Below are positions 20,841-28,081 of a stretch of 64,000 bases of DNA, piece by piece (the first letter of the stretch is position 1; the number at the start of each line of letters is the position of its first letter). Made by a program: the position numbers and the translations under genes. The notes below the pieces were generated by a model. That model saw nothing but the letters and a program-made list of their open reading frames with translations. It had not been told where the DNA came from and ran no database searches. The DNA is from Lachnospiraceae bacterium (GTDB lineage Bacteria > Bacillota > Clostridia > Lachnospirales > Lachnospiraceae). The stretch spans positions 1-64,000 of the forward strand of contig JAQXLY010000028.1 in NCBI GenBank assembly GCA_029012365.1. The letters run 5' to 3'.

Positions 20841-20869
20841 ATATTACATACTTATCAAAAAAGATGCAA
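20841..20869 (-). promoter_or_regulatory. Promoter of groES-groEL
   Basis: On the minus strand, -35 TTGCAT (20869-20864) and -10 TAATAT (20846-20841) have a 17-bp spacer. The CIRCE element begins 11 bp after the -10 box, the standard layout. Confidence 0.75.
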
Positions 20870-20967
20870 GTATTTTTGAACTGAAATGTGCTCACCCTTC
20901 TTTACTATCCCGTGTTATTCTCCAATATACTCAATTATTCTAAATTATCCTCAATTATTTAAATTCA

Positions 20968-21681
20968 CTATTCCACTTCCGTGCTGTTAATTTTAAGGAT
21001 TGCCCTTGGCAGAGCGTCTCTTGAATTTTTCCACGGTGCATCGGCATACCGGTAATCGAACTTGTCAATAAACCAATCAAGTTCATCCCGGACACGCTTC
21101 ATATTCTCCAGATATATCTTGCTCAACGTTTCACAAAATTCCACCGAAAGCTTTCCGGAAAGCTGTAAGGGTGCCTGTTCGTACAAAAGTGCATAGTGCT
21201 TATTACAAAATCCTTTTGCCTGTGAAAATTTCCTGCGAAACTCTTCTTCCCTTTCATAAAGGTAAAAAACGGTTGCAAGATAACGTTCGAATACCTTATT
21301 CACTCTCTCACAGACAAAACAGGAGTCGTTTAACTTCTTCATATATTCTACTACAGGCGCATCCTCTTTCTTTTTAAACAGACCGCCTCCGGCACTCCCT
21401 TTTTCGGAAAGCCTTTCTGCCTCTTTTATCATCCGGTCCATATGCGTTTTTAAAATCAAAGCAAGTCCGAGACGGTTTTGCTGCTTATACAGCTCTTTGA
21501 TGTGTACCGGACAAAATCCCACCTTATCGGTTACCATCCGAACATCATCCTCCATATAGCTCGGTCCGAGCGTATATTCAATCGATGCTTTTTCCAAAGA
21601 CCTCAGCATCGCACAGACAGGACACTCACAATCCTGTTCAAATGCCTCGTTTACCGGAATCGTGTATAGCTGTTCTTTCAT
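20968..21681 (-). CDS. DUF6062-like protein with two CxxC...FCxxH modules
   Basis: The 237-residue protein has a repeated possible metal-binding pattern: CPVC near residue 20 followed by FCPVH, then CFVC followed by FCNKH. The rest is mostly helical and charged. I recall this as the DUF6062 family of clostridia, function unknown. The ATG at 21681 is chosen because AAGGAGA lies seven bases upstream; the ORF extends 19 codons further without a ribosome site. The DUF2225 protein upstream (81-bp gap) is also Cys-rich, so the two may be cotranscribed. Confidence 0.75.
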   Translation of the reverse strand: MKEQLYTIPVNEAFEQDCECPVCAMLRSLEKASIEYTLGPSYMEDDVRMVTDKVGFCPVHIKELYKQQNRLGLALILKTHMDRMIKEAERLSEKGSAGGGLFKKKEDAPVVEYMKKLNDSCFVCERVNKVFERYLATVFYLYEREEEFRRKFSQAKGFCNKHYALLYEQAPLQLSGKLSVEFCETLSKIYLENMKRVRDELDWFIDKFDYRYADAPWKNSRDALPRAILKINSTEVE

Positions 21682-21761
21682 CCTTTTCTCCTTTAATGCA
21701 AAACGCCGAACCACCTTCCGATGATCCGGCGCAGTCACTTCTAAAAATAGTATTAATCGTA

Positions 21762-22613
21762 TTATTTCGGCTGATTTTCCTGCATCTCTTTTACAATTAA
21801 CTCCTTGATATCTCTCGCCTTATTCTTAATACGTTCCGGGGCATTTCTGGAAACAATTACTCTGGAAATCAGGCGTCCCGCTTCTTCGTACCGGCCGATG
21901 CGTCGCCCGATATCTGCCAGCATGCAGAGCATCGCCATCTCGTCCATACCGCATATCGGATAGTTTTCCTTTGTTGTTGCCTCATTAAATCCCTCATAGG
22001 CGGTAGTCAGGAACTCCAGCTCCTGGGCATACAGCTCCTTCTTTTCCTTCTCTTCCGTACACTCCTCCTGCTTTGAACGAATCAGCCATGCAGTCTTTAA
22101 ACAAATATAAGCACGTTCACTGACTCTGGAATGCTTTACCATCGCGTTGGCCAGTGCAAGGCGATGTCGCAGTATCGCATCATCATAAGATAAAACACCT
22201 TCCCTTTTCTCCAACCCATGGAAACGCCGGCAAATATTTTCCATAATAAGCTTTACCTGAACACGTGTAAGCGTCGAAAAAAAACGGGTAAGCGCGGCAT
22301 ATCCGCAGCGTGGACATACCACCGCATCATATTTTAACGGATCAACGCCCTGATAACGCGGATGTAAATCAGAATCCGTACCGATTAGCTTTGCCTTACC
22401 GGTACGTACCGCACTCGTCTTAAACTCCTCATCACAAACCGGACATGTATATGTTTTCTCAAACAAATACTCATCCTCGGTCTTTTCATGCTTTTCCTCC
22501 GGGCTTTCAACCGCCTTTGTTTTCTTGGTTTTTGTCTCTATGTCACCATAGACTTCCATCTTACTGACGCTATCCAGACCCAAATCCTCCAGCCCCGCCA
22601 ACAAACTGCTCAT
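21762..22613 (-). CDS. DUF2225 zinc-ribbon-like protein
   Basis: The 283-residue protein has Cys pairs CPVC (57-60) and CPRCGYA (100-103) framing DUF2225, preceded by an acidic-basic N-terminal stretch and followed by a helical TPR-like half (LALANAMVKHSRVSERAYICLKTAWLIR). Members occur in clostridia and bacilli without a defined function. GGAGG lies before the ATG. Its start region is divergent from the broken deacetylase gene on the plus strand. Confidence 0.8.
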   Translation of the reverse strand: MSSLLAGLEDLGLDSVSKMEVYGDIETKTKKTKAVESPEEKHEKTEDEYLFEKTYTCPVCDEEFKTSAVRTGKAKLIGTDSDLHPRYQGVDPLKYDAVVCPRCGYAALTRFFSTLTRVQVKLIMENICRRFHGLEKREGVLSYDDAILRHRLALANAMVKHSRVSERAYICLKTAWLIRSKQEECTEEKEKKELYAQELEFLTTAYEGFNEATTKENYPICGMDEMAMLCMLADIGRRIGRYEEAGRLISRVIVSRNAPERIKNKARDIKELIVKEMQENQPK

Positions 22614-22759
22614 AAACTCATCCTCCGAGACCTATACTTTCATCTTTATAATATTAAAATTCCTTTACATCAATCATACTATTCTTTTTCCCTTTTATCA
22701 AGCGTTTTTTCAGAAAAATAGCCATACATTACACTAAACATACGAATTCGAGGTCTCTT

Positions 22760-22967
22760 ATGAATTCCGCGGAAGATCCAACAAAAACATACCGCATTGT
22801 AAAATACTGCCTTTTCTTTTTCACTCTGGCATTCTTTTTCTTTGCCGGGAGCCGGGTTTTAAACTCCACACTGGCTGTTTCCGGCAAGGCAAAAAAGCTG
22901 CCGATTTACTGCGTGGATACCGAAGAAAAAAAAGTGGCACTCAGCTTTGATGCCGCGTGGGGGAATG
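22760..22967 (+). pseudogene. Polysaccharide deacetylase, 5' half of a split gene
   Basis: The reading frame starts at ATG 22760 (GAGG upstream) with a membrane anchor (about residues 14-33) and continues to VALSFDAAWGN, where NodB catalytic motif 1 begins. After the 10-bp sequence TGGGGGAATG (22958-22967) homology stops and the frame runs into unrelated residues until TGA at 23006-23008. These 208 nt match the first 208 nt of the intact paralogue at 24288 in length and phase. The missing 3' half lies at 27423-28030, and the two would rejoin in frame as a 271-residue protein apart from one nonsense codon. Confidence 0.9.
22958..22967 (+). repeat. Direct repeat TGGGGGAATG, left copy
   Basis: This 10-bp sequence ends the 5' deacetylase fragment. 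It recurs at 27413-27422 where the 3' fragment begins, and at 24486-24495 inside the intact paralogue at the equivalent codon. It is either a target duplication, a recombination core, or simple coding homology. Confidence 0.75.
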
Positions 22968-23043
22968 GTAGATATGGAAACTTAAAAACAGAGGGCGTCT
23001 CATTTTGACACTCTCTGTTTCACATCAGCTCAGCTGTAAAGTT

Positions 23044-24150
23044 TTACTCATCGATATCTACTAAAATCTCCCATTTACCGTATCGTTTTCCATTAATACG
23101 ACGAATACATCCTTTATTTTGTAACTGCATTATTTTACTCTTGATTGTTCTTTCTGATTTTCCGATTCGCAACGCCAATTCTTTCTGGGTTATATCAGGA
23201 TCTGCTACAAGCTCCTTCAGAATTGCAAATTCTTCAAAAGTGCATTCTAAAGTGCAATTTTTGCACTTTGGAACATTCACATTTGCACTTTGGGATTGTT
23301 CCGTCATTGTAACATCAAAAAAATCCACATGCATATACCGATTCTTCAACTCATAGTTTGTTCCCATCAATAAATTACTAAAAAACTGTTCCAAGAACTT
23401 AGTCGTTGCGTAAATCTCATTCTTTAAATCATTATAATTTGCCCGTACCAAGGCGTTTCTGAAATACCAGGAATGCTGCTCAAAGGCATCGTTATTTACG
23501 GAAAATCCAAAAGATTTCATATATTTAATCATAAATACGGCAGTTGCCCTTGTATTCCCCTCGCAAAACGGATGGATTTGCCAAATATCAGAGGCAAATT
23601 TCGCCAAATGCTTTATTGATTCTGCCAAAGATAATCCTTCGTAGGAAAATTGCTTTTCCATACAAAAGTCATACTCTAATGTATCTTTGATGCTGTTCCA
23701 TGATGAATAAATCACTGTTTCGCCCTTTAACACCCATTCCTTCTTTGTAATGTTATAGTTTCGAATCTGACCGGCATGCACAAATACACCTTCGAATAAG
23801 CGTCTATGAATAGAAATCCATTCTGCCGGAGAAAACTGAAATGTCTTTTCTCCCAGGAGTTTTACAATTCTCGCTGCAACGATATCTGCTTCTTTCGTTC
23901 TTTCCTCCACCTCTGCACGTTCGTCGCATTCTTCATAATAACTCTGAATTCTCTTCTGTGCTTCATCAATCCCGATTTTCCCCTCTATATGTGCCTTCGC
24001 TGTATCCAATAGATACTCCGAAGTTTTCAGACCATCTACGTCCTGTAAGCCGATTGCAGTCTGCCATGCCTCGCTTCTCTCCGTCTGCTCAGGTTCTCCT
24101 TGGCGTATATATTCATCCAGTTCAAACTGCCACCTTTTATCCTCTGACAT
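23044..24150 (-). CDS. Fic-domain protein (AMP-transferase family) with C-terminal winged helix
   Basis: The 368-residue protein has the Fic active-site motif HPFCEGNTR (193-201, catalytic His193). Fic enzymes usually transfer AMP from ATP to a Ser, Thr or Tyr of a target. Its N-terminus (AIGLQDVDGLKTSEYLLDTA...HIEGKIGIDEA) resembles a built-in VbhA-type antitoxin helix, though a clear S/TxxxEG inhibitory motif is not evident. The C-terminus (about 310-365) is a helix-turn-helix (TQKELALRIGKSERTIKSKIMQL) that could bind DNA or autoregulate. It has its own extended -10 promoter (TGGTATAAT, 24192-24197). Target unknown; a toxin or defence role is inference. Confidence 0.9.
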   Translation of the reverse strand: MSEDKRWQFELDEYIRQGEPEQTERSEAWQTAIGLQDVDGLKTSEYLLDTAKAHIEGKIGIDEAQKRIQSYYEECDERAEVEERTKEADIVAARIVKLLGEKTFQFSPAEWISIHRRLFEGVFVHAGQIRNYNITKKEWVLKGETVIYSSWNSIKDTLEYDFCMEKQFSYEGLSLAESIKHLAKFASDIWQIHPFCEGNTRATAVFMIKYMKSFGFSVNNDAFEQHSWYFRNALVRANYNDLKNEIYATTKFLEQFFSNLLMGTNYELKNRYMHVDFFDVTMTEQSQSANVNVPKCKNCTLECTFEEFAILKELVADPDITQKELALRIGKSERTIKSKIMQLQNKGCIRRINGKRYGKWEILVDIDE

Positions 24151-24287
24151 GGCTACTCATCCTTTCTCTTAAACATTTTCTATTTACATACATTATACCA
24201 CTTTTTTCTATCTCATGCATAGGATTTCAAGCATTATTTCGAAAAAAAACCATACATTATACGAAGCACTCACTTTTGAGGTATCCC

Positions 24288-25151
24288 ATGAATTATGATG
24301 AAAATCCTACCAAAGTCTACCGCATCGTAAAATACTCCCTCTTTCTTTTTTCCATCGCCTTTTTCCTTTTCGCGGGCAGCAAACTTTTAAACGATACTAT
24401 CCCGACAGCGGGAAAGGCAAAGAAGCTTCCGATTTACTGTGTGGATACCGATGAAAAAAAGGTGGCACTCAGCTTTGATGCCGCGTGGGGGAATGAGGAC
24501 ACCGCAAACATTCTTGAAATTCTGAAAAGAAACGACGTCCGCGTCACCTTTTTTATGACCGGAGAGTGGATGGGAAAATACCCGGATGATGTGAAGGCGA
24601 TTCTTGCCGCAGGGCATGACCTCGCCAACCACAGTGAGAACCACAAGCAGATGTCCAAACTTTCGGCAGAAGAGTGCCGCACGGAGCTGCAAAAGGCCCA
24701 TGACCGCGTCAAGGAACTGACCGGCGTGGAAATGACGCTGTTCCGGCCACCGTACGGGGACTACAATAACACCTTGATTGAGGTTACCAATGATATGGGA
24801 TACCACTGCGTACAGTGGGATGTCGACTCTCTCGACTGGAAGGACTACGGTGCCGACGCCATTATCAACAAGGTTTTAAACCACAAGCACTTAGGCAACG
24901 GCTCCATAATACTGATGCACAACGGCGCGAAATACACACCAGAGGCACTGGAGGCCGTAATTCTGGGATTAAAAGAAAAGGGCTATACCCTTGTGCCGAT
25001 TTCCGAGCTGATTTATAAAGAAAATTACGAGATGGACCACGAAGGTAGACAGCATCTGAAGGAGGGTACCGTGACTCCGGGTCCGTTACCGACCGCCCTG
25101 CCAGACGACCGTACAAAAGGAACTCCTATGCCGCAAACAAATGCGGCATAG
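24288..25151 (+). CDS. Polysaccharide deacetylase (NodB/CE4), intact paralogue
   Basis: The 287-residue protein has an N-terminal signal anchor (about residues 13-33) and a NodB homology domain: motif 1 VALSFDAAWGNEDT (the second Asp of the usual TFDDG is Ala), motif 2 NHSENHKQMS with the metal His pair, motif 3 RPPYGDYN, then WDVDSLDWKDYG and ILMHNGAKYTPEALE. It resembles sporulation-type PdaB/PdaA-like deacetylases of cell-wall sugars. ATG 24288 has GAGG upstream; the ORF extends further upstream as antisense to fic. The C-terminal tail is 16 residues longer than that of the split paralogue. Confidence 0.92.
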   Translation: MNYDENPTKVYRIVKYSLFLFSIAFFLFAGSKLLNDTIPTAGKAKKLPIYCVDTDEKKVALSFDAAWGNEDTANILEILKRNDVRVTFFMTGEWMGKYPDDVKAILAAGHDLANHSENHKQMSKLSAEECRTELQKAHDRVKELTGVEMTLFRPPYGDYNNTLIEVTNDMGYHCVQWDVDSLDWKDYGADAIINKVLNHKHLGNGSIILMHNGAKYTPEALEAVILGLKEKGYTLVPISELIYKENYEMDHEGRQHLKEGTVTPGPLPTALPDDRTKGTPMPQTNAA

Positions 25152-25168
25152 ACATTATATCATCTTCT

Positions 25169-25849
25169 TTATTTTTCAAATATCAAATGCATATTGGAAT
25201 GTCTATTGAGCGAATTCTTATCTTTCTCAAGGAAATCCCATGTTTTCTGGTATGTACCCGGCACCGCTATCTCCGCATCAGATATAAACGCCACAAACTC
25301 CTCTGCTTTTCCTTCGTACATTTCGGCAAAATCATCCGACATATCCCGTTTCTCATCATCCGTAAAGTCCTTCAACTCATTATACAGCACATGCTCCAGA
25401 TTACAGGAGTTGTAATAAATTTTGTACGGGATTTCTTGCACCTTTCCGGTTCGTCTAAGTTTAAACAAAATATCTGCTTTTCTCGCATTTCGCTCAACCG
25501 TTTCCTTAACCTTCGCCGTTTCCATACGGTCGGTATAATACTGAATTCCTTCCACTTCTGCGTACTGTACACAGTCCTCATCCACATAGACACCGTCTGC
25601 ATCCGTCAAATGTATTATCTTGATAAAGTGCTCTGTTTGGTAGCGGTATCTCTTTTTTACTTCTTCTATCTGCTCATTGATTTTCAGCAAAATGGTATCC
25701 ATAGACACATAATCCCTCGTGGTGATATCACCACGGATTACAACAAACTGAACCTCATTATCCGAAAAGTACTCCTTCATAATCGTGCCCAGAGCAGCTT
25801 CGTCGCTGGCTCCTTCCACGATAAACGCAATTACTTTCTTCTCAGCCAT
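25169..25849 (-). CDS. RloB/AbiLii-like TOPRIM protein
   Basis: The 226-residue protein has TOPRIM-type motifs: FIVEGASDE (Glu12) near the N-terminus and HLTDADG (Asp83, Asp85). This fits the RloB family, whose members pair with an AAA ATPase in RloAB and the lactococcal AbiL abortive-infection system. A nuclease role is inferred from the fold. Its start overlaps the ATPase stop by 8 bp, so the two are translationally coupled and likely act together. It ends 17 bp from the convergent deacetylase gene. Confidence 0.85.
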   Translation of the reverse strand: MAEKKVIAFIVEGASDEAALGTIMKEYFSDNEVQFVVIRGDITTRDYVSMDTILLKINEQIEEVKKRYRYQTEHFIKIIHLTDADGVYVDEDCVQYAEVEGIQYYTDRMETAKVKETVERNARKADILFKLRRTGKVQEIPYKIYYNSCNLEHVLYNELKDFTDDEKRDMSDDFAEMYEGKAEEFVAFISDAEIAVPGTYQKTWDFLEKDKNSLNRHSNMHLIFEK

Positions 25850-27236
25850 TCTTTATGCTCCGTCCTGCCTTTCTGAAGGCCCTTGCAATTTTCAAACTAT
25901 CGGTTGCTTCATAAATCACTTCATCCTGTCCGCCCAACGTAATTCCTCTTAAATAAACATCTCTCAAGTTATTTGACGGCTTAATATTTTTCATATGTAT
26001 ATAACGCTTATTCGGATTCGCAGTAGAAAACATAATGCTTTCTTTATCTAACATTTCTAACGCACGTAAATTATGAGATGTAAAAATCAATTGTCCTTTT
26101 GCATTCTTATTGAAAATATCTAATAATTCACCCAGCATATATTCAAAAATTCCGGCATCCATCTCATCGATTGCCAGGCAGATAGACGGATAGGCAAATG
26201 CCTGTATCAGTGCATTCAGAATTGAGATGACTTTAATAATTCCCTCTGACTCCATTCGAATGGGAATCGGCGGCGTATTGTTTCTTATAGAAACCAATTC
26301 AACCTTGTACCCCTCCTCACCGGAATCCGTTAACTGTTTTCCGTTATCCTTTACAGCAATACTCATTCCCGGAATGATGGTATATAAAACCGTGTTAATT
26401 TGCTCTACTAATGTGTCCAGAAGCTTCTTTCTCTCAGCCTCTAAAACTACCGGTTTTGTCATCGGAATCGCAAAGTCGCCCTTCAATCCAACCTTATCCT
26501 GCTCGATTTTAAATGCCACCGGCAATAAAACATTCGCAGAAATAACACCGGAATGTGTATTGCAGATTACAAATAAATCCTTTAAGGAAAATACGAATAA
26601 TGCCTTAATCAACTCTGCACATTCTTTAAACCGGTTCGTGTAGTTCTGAAAGAAAATCTCCCGGCTGCTTTCACCAAACACATAAGAGCAATGGCTTTTT
26701 TCCGCCATCTTACGGGCCACAATCAAATCGGTGCTGTTCTCTTTATTTGCTTCTATTACTTCATCACATCTTTTCTTAGGCAAGAATACAGGATTCTCTT
26801 TCTCTCTCTGAAAATCCATAAACACGGTTTTATTGCTCCGAACACCGTTTTCCGTTTTTGCATAGCTTAAGGCTTCCCTTTGTATCTCAAGCCCTTTTTC
26901 GGCTTTTCCAAGAACAATCCTGTATCCGACTTCATAAAACACATCATCACTGAACACATTAAATTCCGTGGCAATCTCCGCCTGTGTGGAAGTTGCATCG
27001 ATATATTCCTCAAACTCATCTGCAAGACTCTCGCCAATCATAATCCGTTGCAAATAATACAAGGTATCTATCACGGCTGTCTTTCCGGAGCCGTTCTGTC
27101 CATAGATACCCAAGATTTCTGCTTTATCCCGAATTGGTTCCTTGCTTACTCCCCCAGGCATTACGATTCTTCCGTTTTTAACATTTTTAATATTCGATAT
27201 TTCTAAAGAAGCTAAACGTACAATAGTATCCTTCAT
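25842..27236 (-). CDS. RloA/AbiLi-like AAA ATPase (SMC/OLD-type)
   Basis: The 464-residue protein has Walker A GIYGQNGSGKT (Lys52), an ABC-like signature segment (RMESEGIIKVISIL), Walker B CLAIDEMDAG (Asp357-Glu358) and a switch His in FTSHN (388). This is the AAA_15/AAA_21 architecture of OLD, RloA and AbiLi ATPases. With the TOPRIM partner it forms a two-gene defence-like module. The ATG at 27236 is preferred because GGAGGTG lies six bases upstream. The promoter at 27259-27287 is nearly consensus. The trigger and phage range are unknown. Confidence 0.88.
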   Translation of the reverse strand: MKDTIVRLASLEISNIKNVKNGRIVMPGGVSKEPIRDKAEILGIYGQNGSGKTAVIDTLYYLQRIMIGESLADEFEEYIDATSTQAEIATEFNVFSDDVFYEVGYRIVLGKAEKGLEIQREALSYAKTENGVRSNKTVFMDFQREKENPVFLPKKRCDEVIEANKENSTDLIVARKMAEKSHCSYVFGESSREIFFQNYTNRFKECAELIKALFVFSLKDLFVICNTHSGVISANVLLPVAFKIEQDKVGLKGDFAIPMTKPVVLEAERKKLLDTLVEQINTVLYTIIPGMSIAVKDNGKQLTDSGEEGYKVELVSIRNNTPPIPIRMESEGIIKVISILNALIQAFAYPSICLAIDEMDAGIFEYMLGELLDIFNKNAKGQLIFTSHNLRALEMLDKESIMFSTANPNKRYIHMKNIKPSNNLRDVYLRGITLGGQDEVIYEATDSLKIARAFRKAGRSIKNG

Positions 27237-27258
27237 GTTTGCCACCTCCGCTATTTTA

Positions 27259-27287
27259 ATAATAGCACTTATTTTAGGTTTCTGCAA
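27259..27287 (-). promoter_or_regulatory. Promoter of the AbiL-like pair
   Basis: On the minus strand, -35 TTGCAG (27287-27282) and -10 TATTAT (27264-27259) have a 17-bp spacer, 22 bp before the ATPase ATG. The module therefore carries its own promoter within the inserted DNA. Confidence 0.7.
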
Positions 27288-27412
27288 CTATTTTTCTCGT
27301 TTTTGTTATTTTTTATTCCGTTTTCTCGAAAAGTTTTCGTTTTTGTCATGTCAAACCAACTTACTCCGACATAAAATCTTTTATTTCCCCCATTCCATAT
27401 CTCCCCTCATCC

Positions 27413-27422
27413 TGGGGGAATG
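27413..27422 (+). repeat. Direct repeat TGGGGGAATG, right copy
   Basis: Second flanking copy of the 10-bp sequence found at 22958-22967. It marks where homology to the deacetylase resumes. An inverted version of part of it (CCCCCATTCC) lies about 20 bp further left. Confidence 0.75.
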
Positions 27423-28030
27423 AGGACACCGCAAACATTCTTGAAATTCTGAAAAGAAACGACGTCCGCGTCACCTTTTTTATGACCTGAGAGTGGATGG
27501 GAAAATACCCGGATGATGTGAAGGCGATTCTTGCCGCAGGGCATGACCTCGCCAACCACAGTGAGAACCACAAGCAAATGTCAAAGCTTTCTGCGGAGGA
27601 ATGCCGTACAGAACTGCAAAAGGCTCACGACCGCATCAAGGAGCTGACCGGAGTGGAAATGAATTTGTTCCGTCCGCCCTACGGGGACTATAACAATACG
27701 CTGATAGAGGTTACAAACAGCATGGGCTATCACTGTGTACAGTGGGATGTCGATTCTCTGGACTGGAAGGACTACGGCTCCGATGCCATCGTCTCAAAGG
27801 TGCTGAACCACAAGCACCTTGGCAACGGCTCCATTATACTCATGCACAACGGGGCCAAATACACACCGGATGCGTTGGAAGCAATCATTTTAGGTCTGAA
27901 AGAAAAAGGATTTACGCTTGTGCCGATATCGGAGCTGATTTATAAAGAAAATTATGAAATGGACCATGAAGGGAGACAGCATCCGAAGGAAGAAAAAATT
28001 ACGCCTACACCGCATCCCAATGCGGCATAG
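27413..28030 (+). pseudogene. Polysaccharide deacetylase, 3' half of a split gene
   Basis: This segment encodes EDTANILEILKRNDVRVTFFMT through to the C-terminus, with motifs NHSENHKQMS, RPPYGDYN and LMHNGAKYTP. The codon for a conserved Gly is TGA (27488-27490; GGA in the intact copy), so it is also interrupted by a nonsense mutation. About the first 160 nt differ from the intact paralogue at one base only, then divergence jumps to the level expected of a separate paralogue. It lacks a promoter and start, although an internal ATG at 27497 leaves a 177-residue ORF. Confidence 0.88.
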
Positions 28031-28081
28031 GCATAAAACTATATTATGAACTTCGTTTACATTTATTATGAACTTCGGTAC

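Larger units (their letters stand above)
22968..27422. mobile_element. Insertion splitting the deacetylase gene (Fic, deacetylase paralogue, AbiL-like pair)
   Basis: The 4,455-bp segment separates the halves of one deacetylase gene and is bounded by TGGGGGAATG. It holds a Fic gene (minus), a complete deacetylase paralogue (plus) and an ATPase/TOPRIM pair (minus). Near the ends an imperfect inverted repeat, AGATATGGAA, is seen at about 22970-22979 and, inverted, at about 27390-27402. No transposase, integrase or recombinase gene is present. It could be a passively acquired defence cassette, a product of recombination between deacetylase copies, or the remnant of an integrative element. Boundaries on the right are blurred by a tract almost identical to the paralogue. 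Confidence 0.5.

Noticed and set aside
22968-23008. Last codons of the 5' deacetylase fragment
   Set aside because: Residues after the 10-bp repeat have no counterpart in the paralogue; they are read-through into inserted DNA.
23841-24287. N-terminal extension of the intact deacetylase frame
   Set aside because: It is antisense to the fic gene, has no ribosome site, and the membrane anchor starts at the ATG at 24288.
24387-24806. 139-residue minus-strand ORF opposite the intact deacetylase
   Set aside because: Antisense shadow; it appears again opposite the other copies because the DNA is duplicated.
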